Assembly (NCBI GenBank): GCA_030263385.1
Contig: SZOX01000020.1
Coordinates: 62,001-126,000 of the forward strand
Length of the DNA: 64,000 nucleotides
Source: Zeimonas sp003577305
GTDB lineage: Bacteria; Pseudomonadota; Gammaproteobacteria; Burkholderiales; Burkholderiaceae_E
Reading direction: 5' to 3'
Shown here: one piece after another, positions 1-8,788 of the stretch
Layout of the letters: each line of letters opens with the position of its first letter
Numbering within the stretch: the stretch's first letter is position 1
The notes under the pieces: model-generated
The model's input: only the letters and a program-made list of their open reading frames with translations
The model's database searches: none
What the model was told of the DNA's origin: nothing
Position numbers and translations under genes: made by a program

Positions 1-28
1 GCGCCCGAGGCGCGGAAGGACATCCGAC

Positions 29-481
29 ATGAAACGCTTTCTCACTGCCACGATCCTCTGTTTTTCGCTCACCGGCACCGCATTCGCGCAGGTCACGGTT
101 TCCGATCCCTGGGTACGCGCCACCGTCGCCTCGCAGAAGGCGAGCGGCGCCTTCATGACGCTCACTGCAGCGCGCGATGCGCGCCTGGTCGCAGCGAGTT
201 CACCGGCTGCCGGCGTGGTGGAGATCCACGAAATGGCCATGCAGGACAACGTGATGCGGATGCGCGCGATCGACGGTCTCGCGTTGCCGGCGGGCAAGCC
301 GGTCAAGCTCGAGCCCGGCGGCTATCACGTGATGCTGATGCAACTGAAGGGGCCGCTGAACGCCGGCGACAGCGTGCCGCTCGAACTGGTGATCGAGAAC
401 CCGGACAAGTCACGCGAAACGGTGCAGGTCCAGGCGCCGGTGCGGGCGCTCACATCCGGCCATGGCCCGATGAAGCATTGA
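29..481 (+). CDS. Periplasmic copper chaperone, PCu(A)C family
   Basis: A 150-residue protein with a clear Sec signal peptide (hydrophobic residues 5-19, AxA-like cleavage before Gln21). It carries the PCu(A)C copper-binding pattern at the expected spacing: His67, ten residues, Met78, twenty-one residues, His100-x-Met102. Proteins of this family bind Cu(I) in the periplasm and pass it on, classically to the CuA centre of cytochrome oxidase. A GGAAGGA ribosome-binding site precedes the ATG. It lies 25 bases before nnrS, so the two are probably co-transcribed; the upstream context is outside the window. Family assignment is firm; the recipient of the copper is not shown. Confidence 0.9.
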   Translation: MKRFLTATILCFSLTGTAFAQVTVSDPWVRATVASQKASGAFMTLTAARDARLVAASSPAAGVVEIHEMAMQDNVMRMRAIDGLALPAGKPVKLEPGGYHVMLMQLKGPLNAGDSVPLELVIENPDKSRETVQVQAPVRALTSGHGPMKH

Positions 482-506
482 CGTCAGATCCTGGAGTCCG
501 GCCGAC

Positions 507-1724
507 ATGAAGCCCGTCCCCGCGCGCACCGTGCTGGTACCGCTGCTCGAGCCCGAGGGGACCGCCTCGGGGCCGCGCACCATGCCGCTGCTGCGGCTCG
601 GCTTCCGGCCGTTCTACCTGCTGGCGGCGTTGTTCGCGGCCCTGTCGATTCCGCTGTGGATCGCCCAATTCGCCGGCGTGTTGCCCGCGCCGGCGTCGTA
701 TCCGGCGGCGCTCTGGCATGCGCACGAAATGAGCTACGGTTTCGTGCTCGCGGTGATCGTCGGCTTCCTGCTCACCGCTGCCCGCGTCTGGACCGGTTTG
801 CCGGTGCCGGTCGGCACTCGGCTGGCGGGGCTCGCCGCACTGTGGATCGCGGCCCGTGCGTTCAACTATTTCGGGCCGCTGCCGGCGGCAATGCTCGCCG
901 ATGCGGCCTTCCTGATCCTGCCGATGATCGCGCTCGGCATGGTGCTGGTGAAGGCGCGCAGCTTCCGCAACCTGTTCGTGCTGGCCGTGCTCACCGCATT
1001 CCTGCTCGCCAACACGCTGTTCCACCTCGCGGTGGCCGGCCGCGTGCGCTTCGCGCCGATCGATGCGGTGCACTTCTTCGTGTTCACCGTGATCGTGCTG
1101 ATCACGGTGATCGGCGGGCGGGTGATTCCCTCGTTCACCGGCAATGCACTGCCCGGCATCCGCCAGTTGCGCAGTCGCTGGTTCGACGCGCTCTCGCTGG
1201 CGGCCACCGTGGCCGCACTGCTGATGGTGCTGCTCGCGGCGCCGGTCGCGCCGACGGTGTCGGTGTGCATCACGGCCGCCGCGCTGCAGGCGGGCCGGCT
1301 CGCCGGCTGGAATCCGTGGGCGGCGCGCAAGCAGGCGCTGCTGTGGGTGCTGCACCTGTCCTACGCCTGGATCCCGATCGGTCTCGTGCTTCTCGCCTTC
1401 GGCGTGGCCGGCAGGCTGCCGATGTCGGCGGGCATCCACGCGCTCACGCTCGGTGCGATCGGCGGGCTCATCATCGGGATGATCACGCGCACCGCGCTCG
1501 GGCACACCGCGCGCCCGCTGAAGGCGGGCCGGATCGAAGTGGCGGCCTACCTGCTGGTGCAGGCGGCAGTGCTGGTCAGGCTGGCGCCGATCCTGTTTTC
1601 CAGCCTGGCGTACCTGTGGTGGACCACTGCCGCGGCGTGCGCCTGGAGCCTCGCGTTCGCGCTCTATTTCGCCAGATACGCACCGATGCTCGCGGCGCCC
1701 CGGCTCGACGGCCGCGACGGCTGA
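507..1724 (+). CDS. nnrS: NnrS family heme-copper membrane protein
   Basis: A 405-residue, very hydrophobic polytopic protein (about twelve membrane segments). It begins after a short cytoplasmic tail with the family motif FRPFYL (residues 33-38) and has the His-Ala-His (71-73) in HAHEMSYGF that is conserved in NnrS and thought to bind heme or copper. NnrS proteins protect cells against nitric oxide and are often regulated with denitrification genes. Here it follows a copper chaperone and faces copper-efflux genes, which fits a metal/NO stress locus. A GGAG site lies 12 bases before the ATG. The biochemical activity of the family is still unsettled. Confidence 0.9.
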   Translation: MKPVPARTVLVPLLEPEGTASGPRTMPLLRLGFRPFYLLAALFAALSIPLWIAQFAGVLPAPASYPAALWHAHEMSYGFVLAVIVGFLLTAARVWTGLPVPVGTRLAGLAALWIAARAFNYFGPLPAAMLADAAFLILPMIALGMVLVKARSFRNLFVLAVLTAFLLANTLFHLAVAGRVRFAPIDAVHFFVFTVIVLITVIGGRVIPSFTGNALPGIRQLRSRWFDALSLAATVAALLMVLLAAPVAPTVSVCITAAALQAGRLAGWNPWAARKQALLWVLHLSYAWIPIGLVLLAFGVAGRLPMSAGIHALTLGAIGGLIIGMITRTALGHTARPLKAGRIEVAAYLLVQAAVLVRLAPILFSSLAYLWWTTAAACAWSLAFALYFARYAPMLAAPRLDGRDG

Positions 1725-1748
1725 GCGGAGCGCCCCGCTGCAGGGATT

Positions 1749-1771
1749 GCGGCGGCGCGGCGCGCCGCCGC
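1749..1771. terminator. GC-rich hairpin between convergent genes
   Basis: A perfect 10-base-pair stem (1749-1758 with 1762-1771) and a 3-base loop lie in the 54-base gap between nnrS and the convergent DUF302-like gene. There is no T-run, so it is not a classical intrinsic terminator. The position suggests a shared transcription end for both strands; that role is inferred. Confidence 0.45.
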
Positions 1772-1778
1772 TCGGGGT

Positions 1779-2210
1779 TCAGGCTGCCCGGCGCCGGATC
1801 GACGCGGCGGCCTCGGCAGGTGCGTGGTCGAACTCGAGCCGGCTCAGCGCGCGCTCGAAGTGCTGGCGCTGCGCCACCGCGTGCTGCTCGAGCCGCCGCC
1901 CGCCCCAGACGCCGGCCAGCTGGTTCGGCGAGATGCCCTGGATTTCGCTGGAGCCCTGATTCTGCGGGCGGATGGTGACCGCGCACAGCATGTAGAGGCC
2001 CACCCGGCGATCTGCGCGCGACGCCGCCTGCATCGTCGGGCCGTGATACGCATACAGCGCCAGCGACGCCGGCTTGCCGTCCTGGTCTTCGCCTTCGGGC
2101 TGCACCGAGCCGGCGACAACGAAGCCCTCCCGCTCGAGTTCGCGCCGCAGCAGCGCGCTTGCGCGTTCGAGTGGCAGATCGATCGTGAAACGTACGGGCA
2201 AGGATTCCAC
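1779..2210 (-). CDS. DUF302-like small protein
   Basis: A soluble 143-residue protein without signal peptide or membrane segment. The N-terminal part (beta strand, amphipathic helix, then REGFVV) and a later stretch around RRVGLYMLCAV weakly match the DUF302 fold, a small domain of unknown function often found near metal or redox genes. The GTG at 2210 is chosen because GGGAG lies 6 bases upstream; a TTG at 2213 is the alternative. It lies between nnrS and copA and may belong to the copper-stress locus. The family call is tentative. Confidence 0.5.
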   Translation of the reverse strand: MESLPVRFTIDLPLERASALLRRELEREGFVVAGSVQPEGEDQDGKPASLALYAYHGPTMQAASRADRRVGLYMLCAVTIRPQNQGSSEIQGISPNQLAGVWGGRRLEQHAVAQRQHFERALSRLEFDHAPAEAAASIRRRAA

Positions 2211-2275
2211 CAATGACTCCCTTCATCGGATTCGGACCACGGGAGCCATCTTGCCGACGGCGACTTAGGACAGGC

Positions 2276-4555
2276 TTAAGGCTGCCAGCGCCGCAGGGTG
2301 AGCGCATTGGTGACGACGCTGACGCTCGAAAGCGCCATCGCTGCCCCGGCGACCACCGGACTGAGGTAGCCGAGCGCGGCCAGCGGGATGCCGATCACGT
2401 TGTAGAAGAAGGCCCAGAACAGGTTCTGGCGGATCTTCGCGTAAGTGCGCCGCGAAACGTCGATCGCGGCCGGCACCAGCGCCGGATCGCCACGCATCAG
2501 CGTGATGCCCGCGGTGTGCATCGCCACGTCGGTGCCGGTGCCCATCGCGATGCCCACGTCGGCAGCGGCCAGCGCCGGCGCGTCGTTGACGCCGTCACCG
2601 ACCATCGCGACGACCGGCGCGCCGGGGGCGCGCAGCGAGCGGATCGCCTCGGCCTTCTGCTCGGGCAGCACCTGCGCGCGCACTTCGTCCAGGCCGACGT
2701 CGCGCGCTACCGAGGCCGCTGCGCCCGGGTTGTCGCCCGTGAGCAGGATCGTGCGCACGCCGAGCCGGTGCAGCGCTCCGACCGCCGCGGCAGCCCCCGG
2801 CTTGATCGCGTCGCCGAAGGCGAGCAGCCCCAGCGCGCGTGGCGGCACAGGCGAACCGGCGCTGCCACCGGCAGCGTCGGCAGGCGCGCCGGGCAGCGGT
2901 GCAGCCGCGACGAACGAGACGGTGCGGCCCTCGGCCTGGTGGGCAGCGGCGGCAGCAGCGAATTCGGCCAGATCGACGCCGCGCTCGGTCATCCAGCGCT
3001 CGCTGCCGATGAACACTTCGGCATCGGCGCCGTCCTGGCGCAGGCTCGCACTGACGCCGCGGCCGGCCACCGCCCGGATCGCGGACACCTGCGGCAGGCT
3101 CGCTCCCGCCGTCTCGGCATCGAAGCTGCGCTGCACCGCCTTTGCCAGCGGATGCTCGCTGCCGTGTTGCACCGCCGCCGCCAGCGCCAGGAGCGCGGCC
3201 CGGTCGACGCCCGGAGCGGGCACGGCGGCGAGCAGCGCCGGCTGGCCGACGGTGAGCGTGCCGGTCTTGTCGAAAGCGACTGCGCGCACCGCATGCGCGA
3301 GTTCGAGCGCCTGCGCGTCCTTGATCAGGATGCCGTGGCGGGCAGCCACGCCGGTGCCGGCCATGATCGCAGTGGGCGTGGCCAGGCCGAGCGCGCACGG
3401 GCAGGCGATGACCAGCACCGACACGGCGTTGAGCACCGCGCGCGTCCAGTCGCCGGTGCCCAGCCCCCAGCCGAGCAGGGTGAGAAAGCCGATGCCGAGC
3501 ACTGCGGGCACGAAGACCGCGCTCACGCGATCGACCAGCCGCTGGATCGGCGCCTTCGCCGCCTGCGCGTCCTCGACCAGACGGATGATGCGCGCCAGCA
3601 CCGTTTCGGCACCGATCGCCGCGGTGCGCAGGCGCAGCAACCCCTCGCCGTTGATCGAGCCGCCCGCGACCCGGCCGCCCGGCCCCTTCGGCACCGGATT
3701 GCTCTCGCCGGTGAGCATCGACTCGTCGACGTGCGTGAACCCGTCGACGATCTCGCCGTCGACCGGGATGCGCTCGCCCGGGCGCACCATCACCTCGTCG
3801 CCCAGCGCCACCTGCGCGATCGGCAACTCGATCTCGCGGGCACCGACCACCACGCGCGCAGTGTCGGGCCGCAGCGCCTGCAGCGCGCGGATCGCGTCGA
3901 CGGTGCGCCGCTTGGCGCGCGCTTCGAGCCACTTGCCGAGCAGCACCAGCGTGACCACCACGGCCGATGCCTCGAAGTAGTAGTGCGCGTCGTGACGGTC
4001 GCCGTGCACGAGCAGTTCGTACAGGCTCAGGCCGAACGCAGCGGAAGTGCCGATCGCCACCAGCAGGTCCATGTTGCCGCTGAGCGCGCGCGCCGCCTTC
4101 CAGCCGTCGCGGTAGAAGCGCGCACCGAAGACGAACTGCACCGGGGCGGCCAGCAGCAACTGCCACCAACCGGGCAGCATCGCGTCGATGCCGAACGGTG
4201 CCAGCAGCATCGGCGCGGCCAGCGGCAGCGACAACAGCGCGGCGCCCAGCACCCACAGCCCGCCGCGATCGGCGCGCACCGGCATCGCCTGCACCTGCGT
4301 GCCGGCCCCGGCGTGCACGCGCGCCTCGTAGCCGGCCGCCTCGACCGCGGCAATCAGTTCGCTCACGCGCACCGCTCCCGGCGCGATGCGCACGTTCGCG
4401 ACCTCGGTGGCGAGATTGACGCCCGCGTCGGCCACGCCGCTCACCTTGCGCAGGCTCTTCTCGACCCGCGTCGCGCACGCGGCGCAGGTCATTCCGCCGA
4501 TGTCGAGCGCAAGCGTGGTCGGCGAAGGGTCGGCCTGCGCGGTTGCTTCGCTCAT
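2276..4555 (-). CDS. copA: Copper-exporting P1B-type ATPase
   Basis: A 759-residue heavy-metal P-type ATPase. It has one N-terminal HMA domain (about residues 13-80) with the metal-binding MTCAAC (Cys24, Cys27), membrane segments from about residue 100, the TGES actuator motif (282-285), the Cu-selective membrane CPC (385-387), the phosphorylated Asp428 in DKTGTLT, and the MVGDGVND hinge motif. CPC with a single HMA domain is typical of Cu(I) exporters. It is divergent from the small chaperone gene at 4598 with only 42 bases between starts, so both probably share a regulatory region. No CueR-type regulator is present in the window. Confidence 0.95.
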   Translation of the reverse strand: MSEATAQADPSPTTLALDIGGMTCAACATRVEKSLRKVSGVADAGVNLATEVANVRIAPGAVRVSELIAAVEAAGYEARVHAGAGTQVQAMPVRADRGGLWVLGAALLSLPLAAPMLLAPFGIDAMLPGWWQLLLAAPVQFVFGARFYRDGWKAARALSGNMDLLVAIGTSAAFGLSLYELLVHGDRHDAHYYFEASAVVVTLVLLGKWLEARAKRRTVDAIRALQALRPDTARVVVGAREIELPIAQVALGDEVMVRPGERIPVDGEIVDGFTHVDESMLTGESNPVPKGPGGRVAGGSINGEGLLRLRTAAIGAETVLARIIRLVEDAQAAKAPIQRLVDRVSAVFVPAVLGIGFLTLLGWGLGTGDWTRAVLNAVSVLVIACPCALGLATPTAIMAGTGVAARHGILIKDAQALELAHAVRAVAFDKTGTLTVGQPALLAAVPAPGVDRAALLALAAAVQHGSEHPLAKAVQRSFDAETAGASLPQVSAIRAVAGRGVSASLRQDGADAEVFIGSERWMTERGVDLAEFAAAAAAHQAEGRTVSFVAAAPLPGAPADAAGGSAGSPVPPRALGLLAFGDAIKPGAAAAVGALHRLGVRTILLTGDNPGAAASVARDVGLDEVRAQVLPEQKAEAIRSLRAPGAPVVAMVGDGVNDAPALAAADVGIAMGTGTDVAMHTAGITLMRGDPALVPAAIDVSRRTYAKIRQNLFWAFFYNVIGIPLAALGYLSPVVAGAAMALSSVSVVTNALTLRRWQP

Positions 4556-4597
4556 GTGCTAAAAAGCCTCATCGGTGAAACCAGGGGAGCCCCCAGT

Positions 4598-4798
4598 ATG
4601 CCCACCTTCGACGTCCGCGGCATGACCTGCGGTCATTGCGTGAAGGCCGTGACCGCTTCGATTCACGAACTCGACCCGGCCGCCAGGGTCGACGTCGACC
4701 TCGCCGGCGGGGTCGTCAAGGTCGAGTCCGACCGCCCCGCCGAGGCGATCGCGAACGCGATCGTCGAGGCGGGTTACGAAGCAAGACCGGTCAGCTGA
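4598..4798 (+). CDS. copZ: Small HMA-domain copper chaperone (CopZ-like)
   Basis: A 66-residue protein consisting of a single heavy-metal-associated domain with MTCGHC (Cys10, Cys13) and the usual beta-alpha-beta-beta-alpha-beta pattern ending in a conserved AGYEA. Such proteins carry Cu(I) in the cytoplasm and deliver it to CopA, encoded divergently next door. GGGGAG lies just upstream of the ATG. Its last 8 bases overlap the 3' end of the convergent hsp20 gene. Confidence 0.9.
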   Translation: MPTFDVRGMTCGHCVKAVTASIHELDPAARVDVDLAGGVVKVESDRPAEAIANAIVEAGYEARPVS

Positions 4799-5210
4799 TC
4801 GTCAGGCGCCTCGCCGAGGGCGCGGCCTTCTTCGGCAGCGTCAGCGTCAGCACGCCGTTCTCGTATTTCGCGGCGGCCTTCGATTCGTCGAGATCGGATG
4901 CGAGCGAGAAGCTGCGCGCCACCGCGCCGTAATAGCGCTCGCTGCGCAGCACGCGCTCGCCTTCCTTCTTCTCCGACTCGCGCTTCACCTCGGCGCTGAT
5001 CGACACGCGGTTGCCGTCGATCTGCACCTGGATGTCGTCTTTCTTCACGCCGGGGATCTCGGCGACGACGGTGTAGTCGCCGTTGGACTCCTTCACGTCG
5101 ACGCGGATCTCGAGCGCCTCGCCGGCGGCCTGGCGCGCCGGCTGGAAGAAGCCGCGAAACAACTCGGGGAAGACCTCGGCGAACGGGTCGTAGACGGAAA
5201 GTCGGGTCAT
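4791..5210 (-). CDS. Small heat-shock protein, Hsp20/alpha-crystallin family
   Basis: A 139-residue protein with a central alpha-crystallin domain (about residues 32-128), including the conserved VPGVKKDDI-like and GVLTLTLPK elements. It is an ATP-independent holdase that keeps unfolded proteins soluble during stress. The start is supported by AAGGAG 7 bases upstream. The gap upstream holds a good sigma32-like promoter (5266-5293), matching heat-shock control. Its tail overlaps the small HMA chaperone gene on the other strand by 8 bases. Confidence 0.92.
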   Translation of the reverse strand: MTRLSVYDPFAEVFPELFRGFFQPARQAAGEALEIRVDVKESNGDYTVVAEIPGVKKDDIQVQIDGNRVSISAEVKRESEKKEGERVLRSERYYGAVARSFSLASDLDESKAAAKYENGVLTLTLPKKAAPSARRLTIS

Positions 5211-5265
5211 GGCGTTGCTCCTTCGTTCGGTTGCGGCCGGTGCACGTCGCCGGCGCGTGCGAAAC

Positions 5266-5293
5266 AGATGGGTGCCGCCCGGTGCGGTTTCAA
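5266..5293 (-). promoter_or_regulatory. Sigma32-like heat-shock promoter of hsp20
   Basis: On the minus strand TTGAAA (5293-5288) is followed after 14 bases by ACCCATCT (5273-5266), closely matching the heat-shock consensus CTTGAAA / CCCCATnT. It lies about 55 bases before the hsp20 start, in the gap after the thiolase gene. The assignment is by motif and context only. Confidence 0.65.
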
Positions 5294-5306
5294 CCCCCGC
5301 CGTGCC

Positions 5307-6509
5307 TCAGACCCGCTCGATCAGCGTGGCAATGCCCTGCCCCACCCCGATGCACATCGTGGCCACCGCGAGCCGACCGCCGCCGCGGTGCAGCTGGCTC
5401 ACTGCGGTGAGTACCAGCCGCGCGCCCGACATGCCGAGCGGATGACCGAGCGCGATCGCGCCGCCGTTCGGGTTCACGTGTGGCGCGTCGTCGGGCACGC
5501 CCAGCTCGCGCAGCACCGCCAGGCCCTGCGCCGCGAACGCCTCGTTCAGCTCGATCAGGTCGATCTCGCCGATCCTGCGGCCGGCCCTCTCCAGCAGCTT
5601 CTTCGTCGCAGGTGCCGGACCCATTCCCATGATCCGCGGCGCCACGCCCGCGGTGGCCATCGCGACCAGCCGCGCGCGCGGGGTCAGCCCGTGGCGCTTC
5701 GCCGCCGCCTCGCTGGCGAGGATGATCGCGGCGGCGCCGTCGTTCACGCCCGAGGCGTTGCCGGCGGTGACGGTGCCGTCGGGTTTCACGATGGGCGCGA
5801 GCTTCGAGAGCGCCTCCAGGCTGGTCTCGCGCGGATGCTCGTCGCGATCGACCACCACCGGCTCGCCCTTCCTCTGCGGAATCGTCACCGGCACGATCTC
5901 GCCGGCGAAAAAGCCGGTCTCCTGCGCGGCCAGTGCGCGCTGCTGGCTGCGCAGCGCCATCGCGTCCTGGTCGGCACGCGACACCCCGAATTCGGCCGCG
6001 ACGTTCTCGGCGGTCTCGGGCATCGAATCGATGCCGAACTGCTTCTTCATCTGCGGATTGACGAAGCGCCAGCCGATCGTCGTGTCGTACACCGCGTTGC
6101 TGCGCGCGAACGCGGCATCCGCCTTCGGCATCACGAACGGCGCACGCGACATGCTCTCGACGCCGCCGGCGATCGCCAGTTCGATCTCGCCGCAGCGGAT
6201 CGCGCGCGCCACCGTGCCCACCGCATCCATGCCCGAGCCGCACAGTCGGTTCACCGTCGCACCGGGCACCTCGACCGGCAAGCCGGCCAGCAGTGCGGCC
6301 ATCCGCGCCACGTTGCGGTTGTCCTCGCCCGCCTGGTTCGCGCAGCCGAGAATCACCTCGTCGATCGCCTGCGGATCGAGCTTCGGATTGCGCTCGAGCA
6401 GCGCGCGCAACGGAATCGCCGCCAGGTCGTCGGTGCGCACGCGCGCAAGGGCGCCGCCGTAGCGGCCGATCGGGGTGCGCACTGCGTCGCAGATGAAGAC
6501 TTCGGTCAT
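5307..6509 (-). CDS. Acetyl-CoA C-acyltransferase, beta-ketoadipyl-CoA thiolase type
   Basis: A 400-residue thiolase with the nucleophile Cys90 in NRLCGSGMDAVG, His356 in GGAIALGHPLG and the second Cys386 in CIGVGQG. Overall sequence and length resemble PcaF/PaaJ thiolases, which cleave 3-oxoadipyl-CoA to succinyl-CoA and acetyl-CoA at the end of aromatic degradation. The ATG at 6509 is favoured by GAGGAA upstream and by alignment to the normal thiolase N-terminus. No other beta-ketoadipate gene is adjacent, so the exact substrate is not shown; general fatty-acid or acetoacetyl-CoA thiolysis is possible. Confidence 0.88.
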   Translation of the reverse strand: MTEVFICDAVRTPIGRYGGALARVRTDDLAAIPLRALLERNPKLDPQAIDEVILGCANQAGEDNRNVARMAALLAGLPVEVPGATVNRLCGSGMDAVGTVARAIRCGEIELAIAGGVESMSRAPFVMPKADAAFARSNAVYDTTIGWRFVNPQMKKQFGIDSMPETAENVAAEFGVSRADQDAMALRSQQRALAAQETGFFAGEIVPVTIPQRKGEPVVVDRDEHPRETSLEALSKLAPIVKPDGTVTAGNASGVNDGAAAIILASEAAAKRHGLTPRARLVAMATAGVAPRIMGMGPAPATKKLLERAGRRIGEIDLIELNEAFAAQGLAVLRELGVPDDAPHVNPNGGAIALGHPLGMSGARLVLTAVSQLHRGGGRLAVATMCIGVGQGIATLIERV

Positions 6510-6553
6510 GGTCTCGTTCCTCGGAGAATCGCCCGCCGGTGTCGCGGCGCGGC

Positions 6554-8014
6554 TCAGCGCGATTGTAGAGGGCCGTCGCTGCCGGCCGACGCCGGGCGGT
6601 CGAGCGCGATCACCTGCGGCCTGAGCCAGCGCAGCAGCACGAGGCCGGGCAGCGCGGCGCCGACCGTGAACACGAAGAACGTCGGCCAGCCGAACGCCTC
6701 GACCATCACGCCCGAGGCCGGGCCGACGTAGACGCGCCCCACCGCCGACAGCGCCGAGAGCAGCGCGTACTGCGCCGCCGAGAAGCGCCGGTCGGTGAGC
6801 GCCATCAGGAACGCGACGAAGGCCGCCGTCCCCATGCCTCCGCACAGGTTCTCGAAGCCGATCGCCGCCGCCATCAGCAGGTAGTCCTTGGGCAGGACCG
6901 ACAGCAGCCAGTAGCCGAAGTTCGACACCGCCTGCAGCACTCCGAACAGCATCAGCGAACCGTACAGCGGACGCTTCGCGAGCCACGCACCGCCGGCCAG
7001 CGCGCCGACGATCGTCGCGGCCAGTCCGAGCACCTTGTTCACGGCCCCGACCTCGGTCGCGGTGAAGCCGACTCCGCGGATCAGGAACGTGGTCGACAGG
7101 CTGCCGGCGAACGCGTCACCGAGCTTGTAGAGCACGATCATCGCGAGCAGCGCGGCGGCGCGCTCGCGCGAAAAGAAGGCGTCCCACGGCGCGAGGAACG
7201 ACGGAAAGCCCGCGCGGCGCGCAGCCTGCAGCGCGGCGAACAGCGCCACCAGCAGCATCAGGGTGTCGGCGCCGAGCGAGACGAAGCGTCCGGTGCCCAG
7301 CAGATGCCACGGCAACTGGCGCAGCAGCCAGAACGTGCCGACTCCGGCGCCTAGCATCGCGACGAAGCCGACGAGTTCGCGGCGCACGTCGCTTCGCAGC
7401 GGCGCCGTCGGCGGCGTCGCCGGCGCCCACAACGTGACCGCGGCCATCAGCGCGAACAGTGCCGTCATCGCGCGGAACATGCCCGGCCAGCCGAGCCACT
7501 GGTCGGCGAGGATCAGCGCGAGTCCCCCCGAGACCAGCATTGCCAGCCGGTAGCCGAGCACCGAGACTGCCGCGCCGGCGCCGCGCTCGTGCTCGTGCAG
7601 CAGGTCGGTGCGGTAGGCGTCGAAGACGATGTCCTGCGAGGCCGAGAGGAACGCGATCGCGACCGCACAGGCTCCGACCGCGGCGACCGAAGCCTTCGGG
7701 TCGAGCGTGGCCATGACGAAGCACAGCGCGGCCAGCCCGAGCTGCGTGAGCACCAGCCAGCTGCGGCGCCGCCCCACGATCGGCGGCTCGAAGCGGTCGG
7801 CGAGCGGCGCCCAGGCGAACTTGAAGGTGTACGGCAGTCCGGCCAGCGCGAAGAAGCCGATCGTGCGGATGTCGAGCCCTTCGATGGTGAGCCACGCCTG
7901 CAGCGTTCCGGCCGACAGCGCGAGCGGCAGGCCGCTGGCGAACCCGAGCAGCAGCATCGCCGCGATGCGGCGGTTGCCGAAGGCCTGGACGATTGGGCGG
8001 GTCGGCGCGCTCAC
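6554..8014 (-). CDS. ampG: AmpG-type muropeptide/MFS permease
   Basis: A 486-residue major facilitator protein with at least twelve hydrophobic segments. The N-terminal region (GFASGLPLALSAGTLQAWL and the following GLPYTFKFAWAPL) is characteristic of AmpG, the inner-membrane importer of GlcNAc-anhydro-muropeptides released by peptidoglycan turnover. It starts with GTG and is divergent from the YitT-family gene. A link with the cell-wall genes further downstream is conceivable but not direct. The family match is strong; substrate is inferred. Confidence 0.85.
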   Translation of the reverse strand: MSAPTRPIVQAFGNRRIAAMLLLGFASGLPLALSAGTLQAWLTIEGLDIRTIGFFALAGLPYTFKFAWAPLADRFEPPIVGRRRSWLVLTQLGLAALCFVMATLDPKASVAAVGACAVAIAFLSASQDIVFDAYRTDLLHEHERGAGAAVSVLGYRLAMLVSGGLALILADQWLGWPGMFRAMTALFALMAAVTLWAPATPPTAPLRSDVRRELVGFVAMLGAGVGTFWLLRQLPWHLLGTGRFVSLGADTLMLLVALFAALQAARRAGFPSFLAPWDAFFSRERAAALLAMIVLYKLGDAFAGSLSTTFLIRGVGFTATEVGAVNKVLGLAATIVGALAGGAWLAKRPLYGSLMLFGVLQAVSNFGYWLLSVLPKDYLLMAAAIGFENLCGGMGTAAFVAFLMALTDRRFSAAQYALLSALSAVGRVYVGPASGVMVEAFGWPTFFVFTVGAALPGLVLLRWLRPQVIALDRPASAGSDGPLQSR

Positions 8015-8122
8015 TGGTCGCGCAGTTTACCCGCCCGTGCCGGCGCCGCTCCCTTTCGAGGCGGGTACCCGGCTGCCGAACCGCGCCGAAGCGTACGATG
8101 CGCTCACCCCGTGCCGACGCCG

Positions 8123-8746
8123 ATGCGCATGCCAGAGACCATTCCCGCGCCCGTCCACCGCCATTCGGCGGTCGAGGACGTCCTCGCTTTCCTGTCGGCC
8201 GCGGTCTTCGCCGCTCTGGGCATCGCCTTCCTGGAGCACGCGGGCCTGATGACCGGCGGCACGACCGGCCTGGCGCTGCTGCTCACCTACCGGTTCGGCC
8301 TGCCCTTCGGCGCGGCGTTCGTGCTGGTGAACCTGCCGTTCTTCGCGCTCGCGCTCTGGCGCATGGGCTGGCGATTCACGGTGAAGACGGCAGTCGCGGT
8401 GCTGCTGCTGTCGGCGCTCACCGAGTTCCAGCGCCCGCTGCTCGCGCTCGGCGCAGTGCATCCCGCCTGGGCGGCGCTGGTCGGCGGGCTGCTGCTCGGC
8501 ATCGCACTGCTGATCCTGTTTCGCCACCAGGGCAGCCTCGGCGGGCTGAACGTGCTGGTGCTCTTCCTGCAGGAGCGCTTCGGCTGGCGCGCCGGCTGGG
8601 TGCAGCTCGCGCTGGACGTGGCGATCCTGCTGCTGTCGCTCGGCGTGGTCGCGCCGTCGATCGTCGCGCTGTCGCTGATCGGCGCGGCTGCGCTGAACGT
8701 CACGCTGGCGGTCAACCACCGGCCGGGGCGCTACATGGCGGTCTGA
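8123..8746 (+). CDS. YitT family (DUF161) membrane protein
   Basis: A 207-residue membrane protein with five or six hydrophobic segments and the YitT-family features MTGGTTGLALLL near residue 40 and HQGSLGGLNVLVLFLQ in the second half. The function of the family is unknown, with transporter roles proposed. The ATG at 8123 is chosen; GTG 8111 and ATG 8129 are in frame, and none has a strong ribosome-binding site. It is convergent with the exonuclease III gene. Confidence 0.8.
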   Translation: MRMPETIPAPVHRHSAVEDVLAFLSAAVFAALGIAFLEHAGLMTGGTTGLALLLTYRFGLPFGAAFVLVNLPFFALALWRMGWRFTVKTAVAVLLLSALTEFQRPLLALGAVHPAWAALVGGLLLGIALLILFRHQGSLGGLNVLVLFLQERFGWRAGWVQLALDVAILLLSLGVVAPSIVALSLIGAAALNVTLAVNHRPGRYMAV

Positions 8747-8788
8747 CGGCAGCCGCTGCGCCAGTCGGCGGCGCGCGGCGCGCGAGCC

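Noticed and set aside
2213..4798. An 861-codon plus-strand open frame opposite copA
   Set aside because: Low-complexity Arg/His-rich shadow; only its last 66 codons, from ATG 4598, are a real gene (HMA chaperone).
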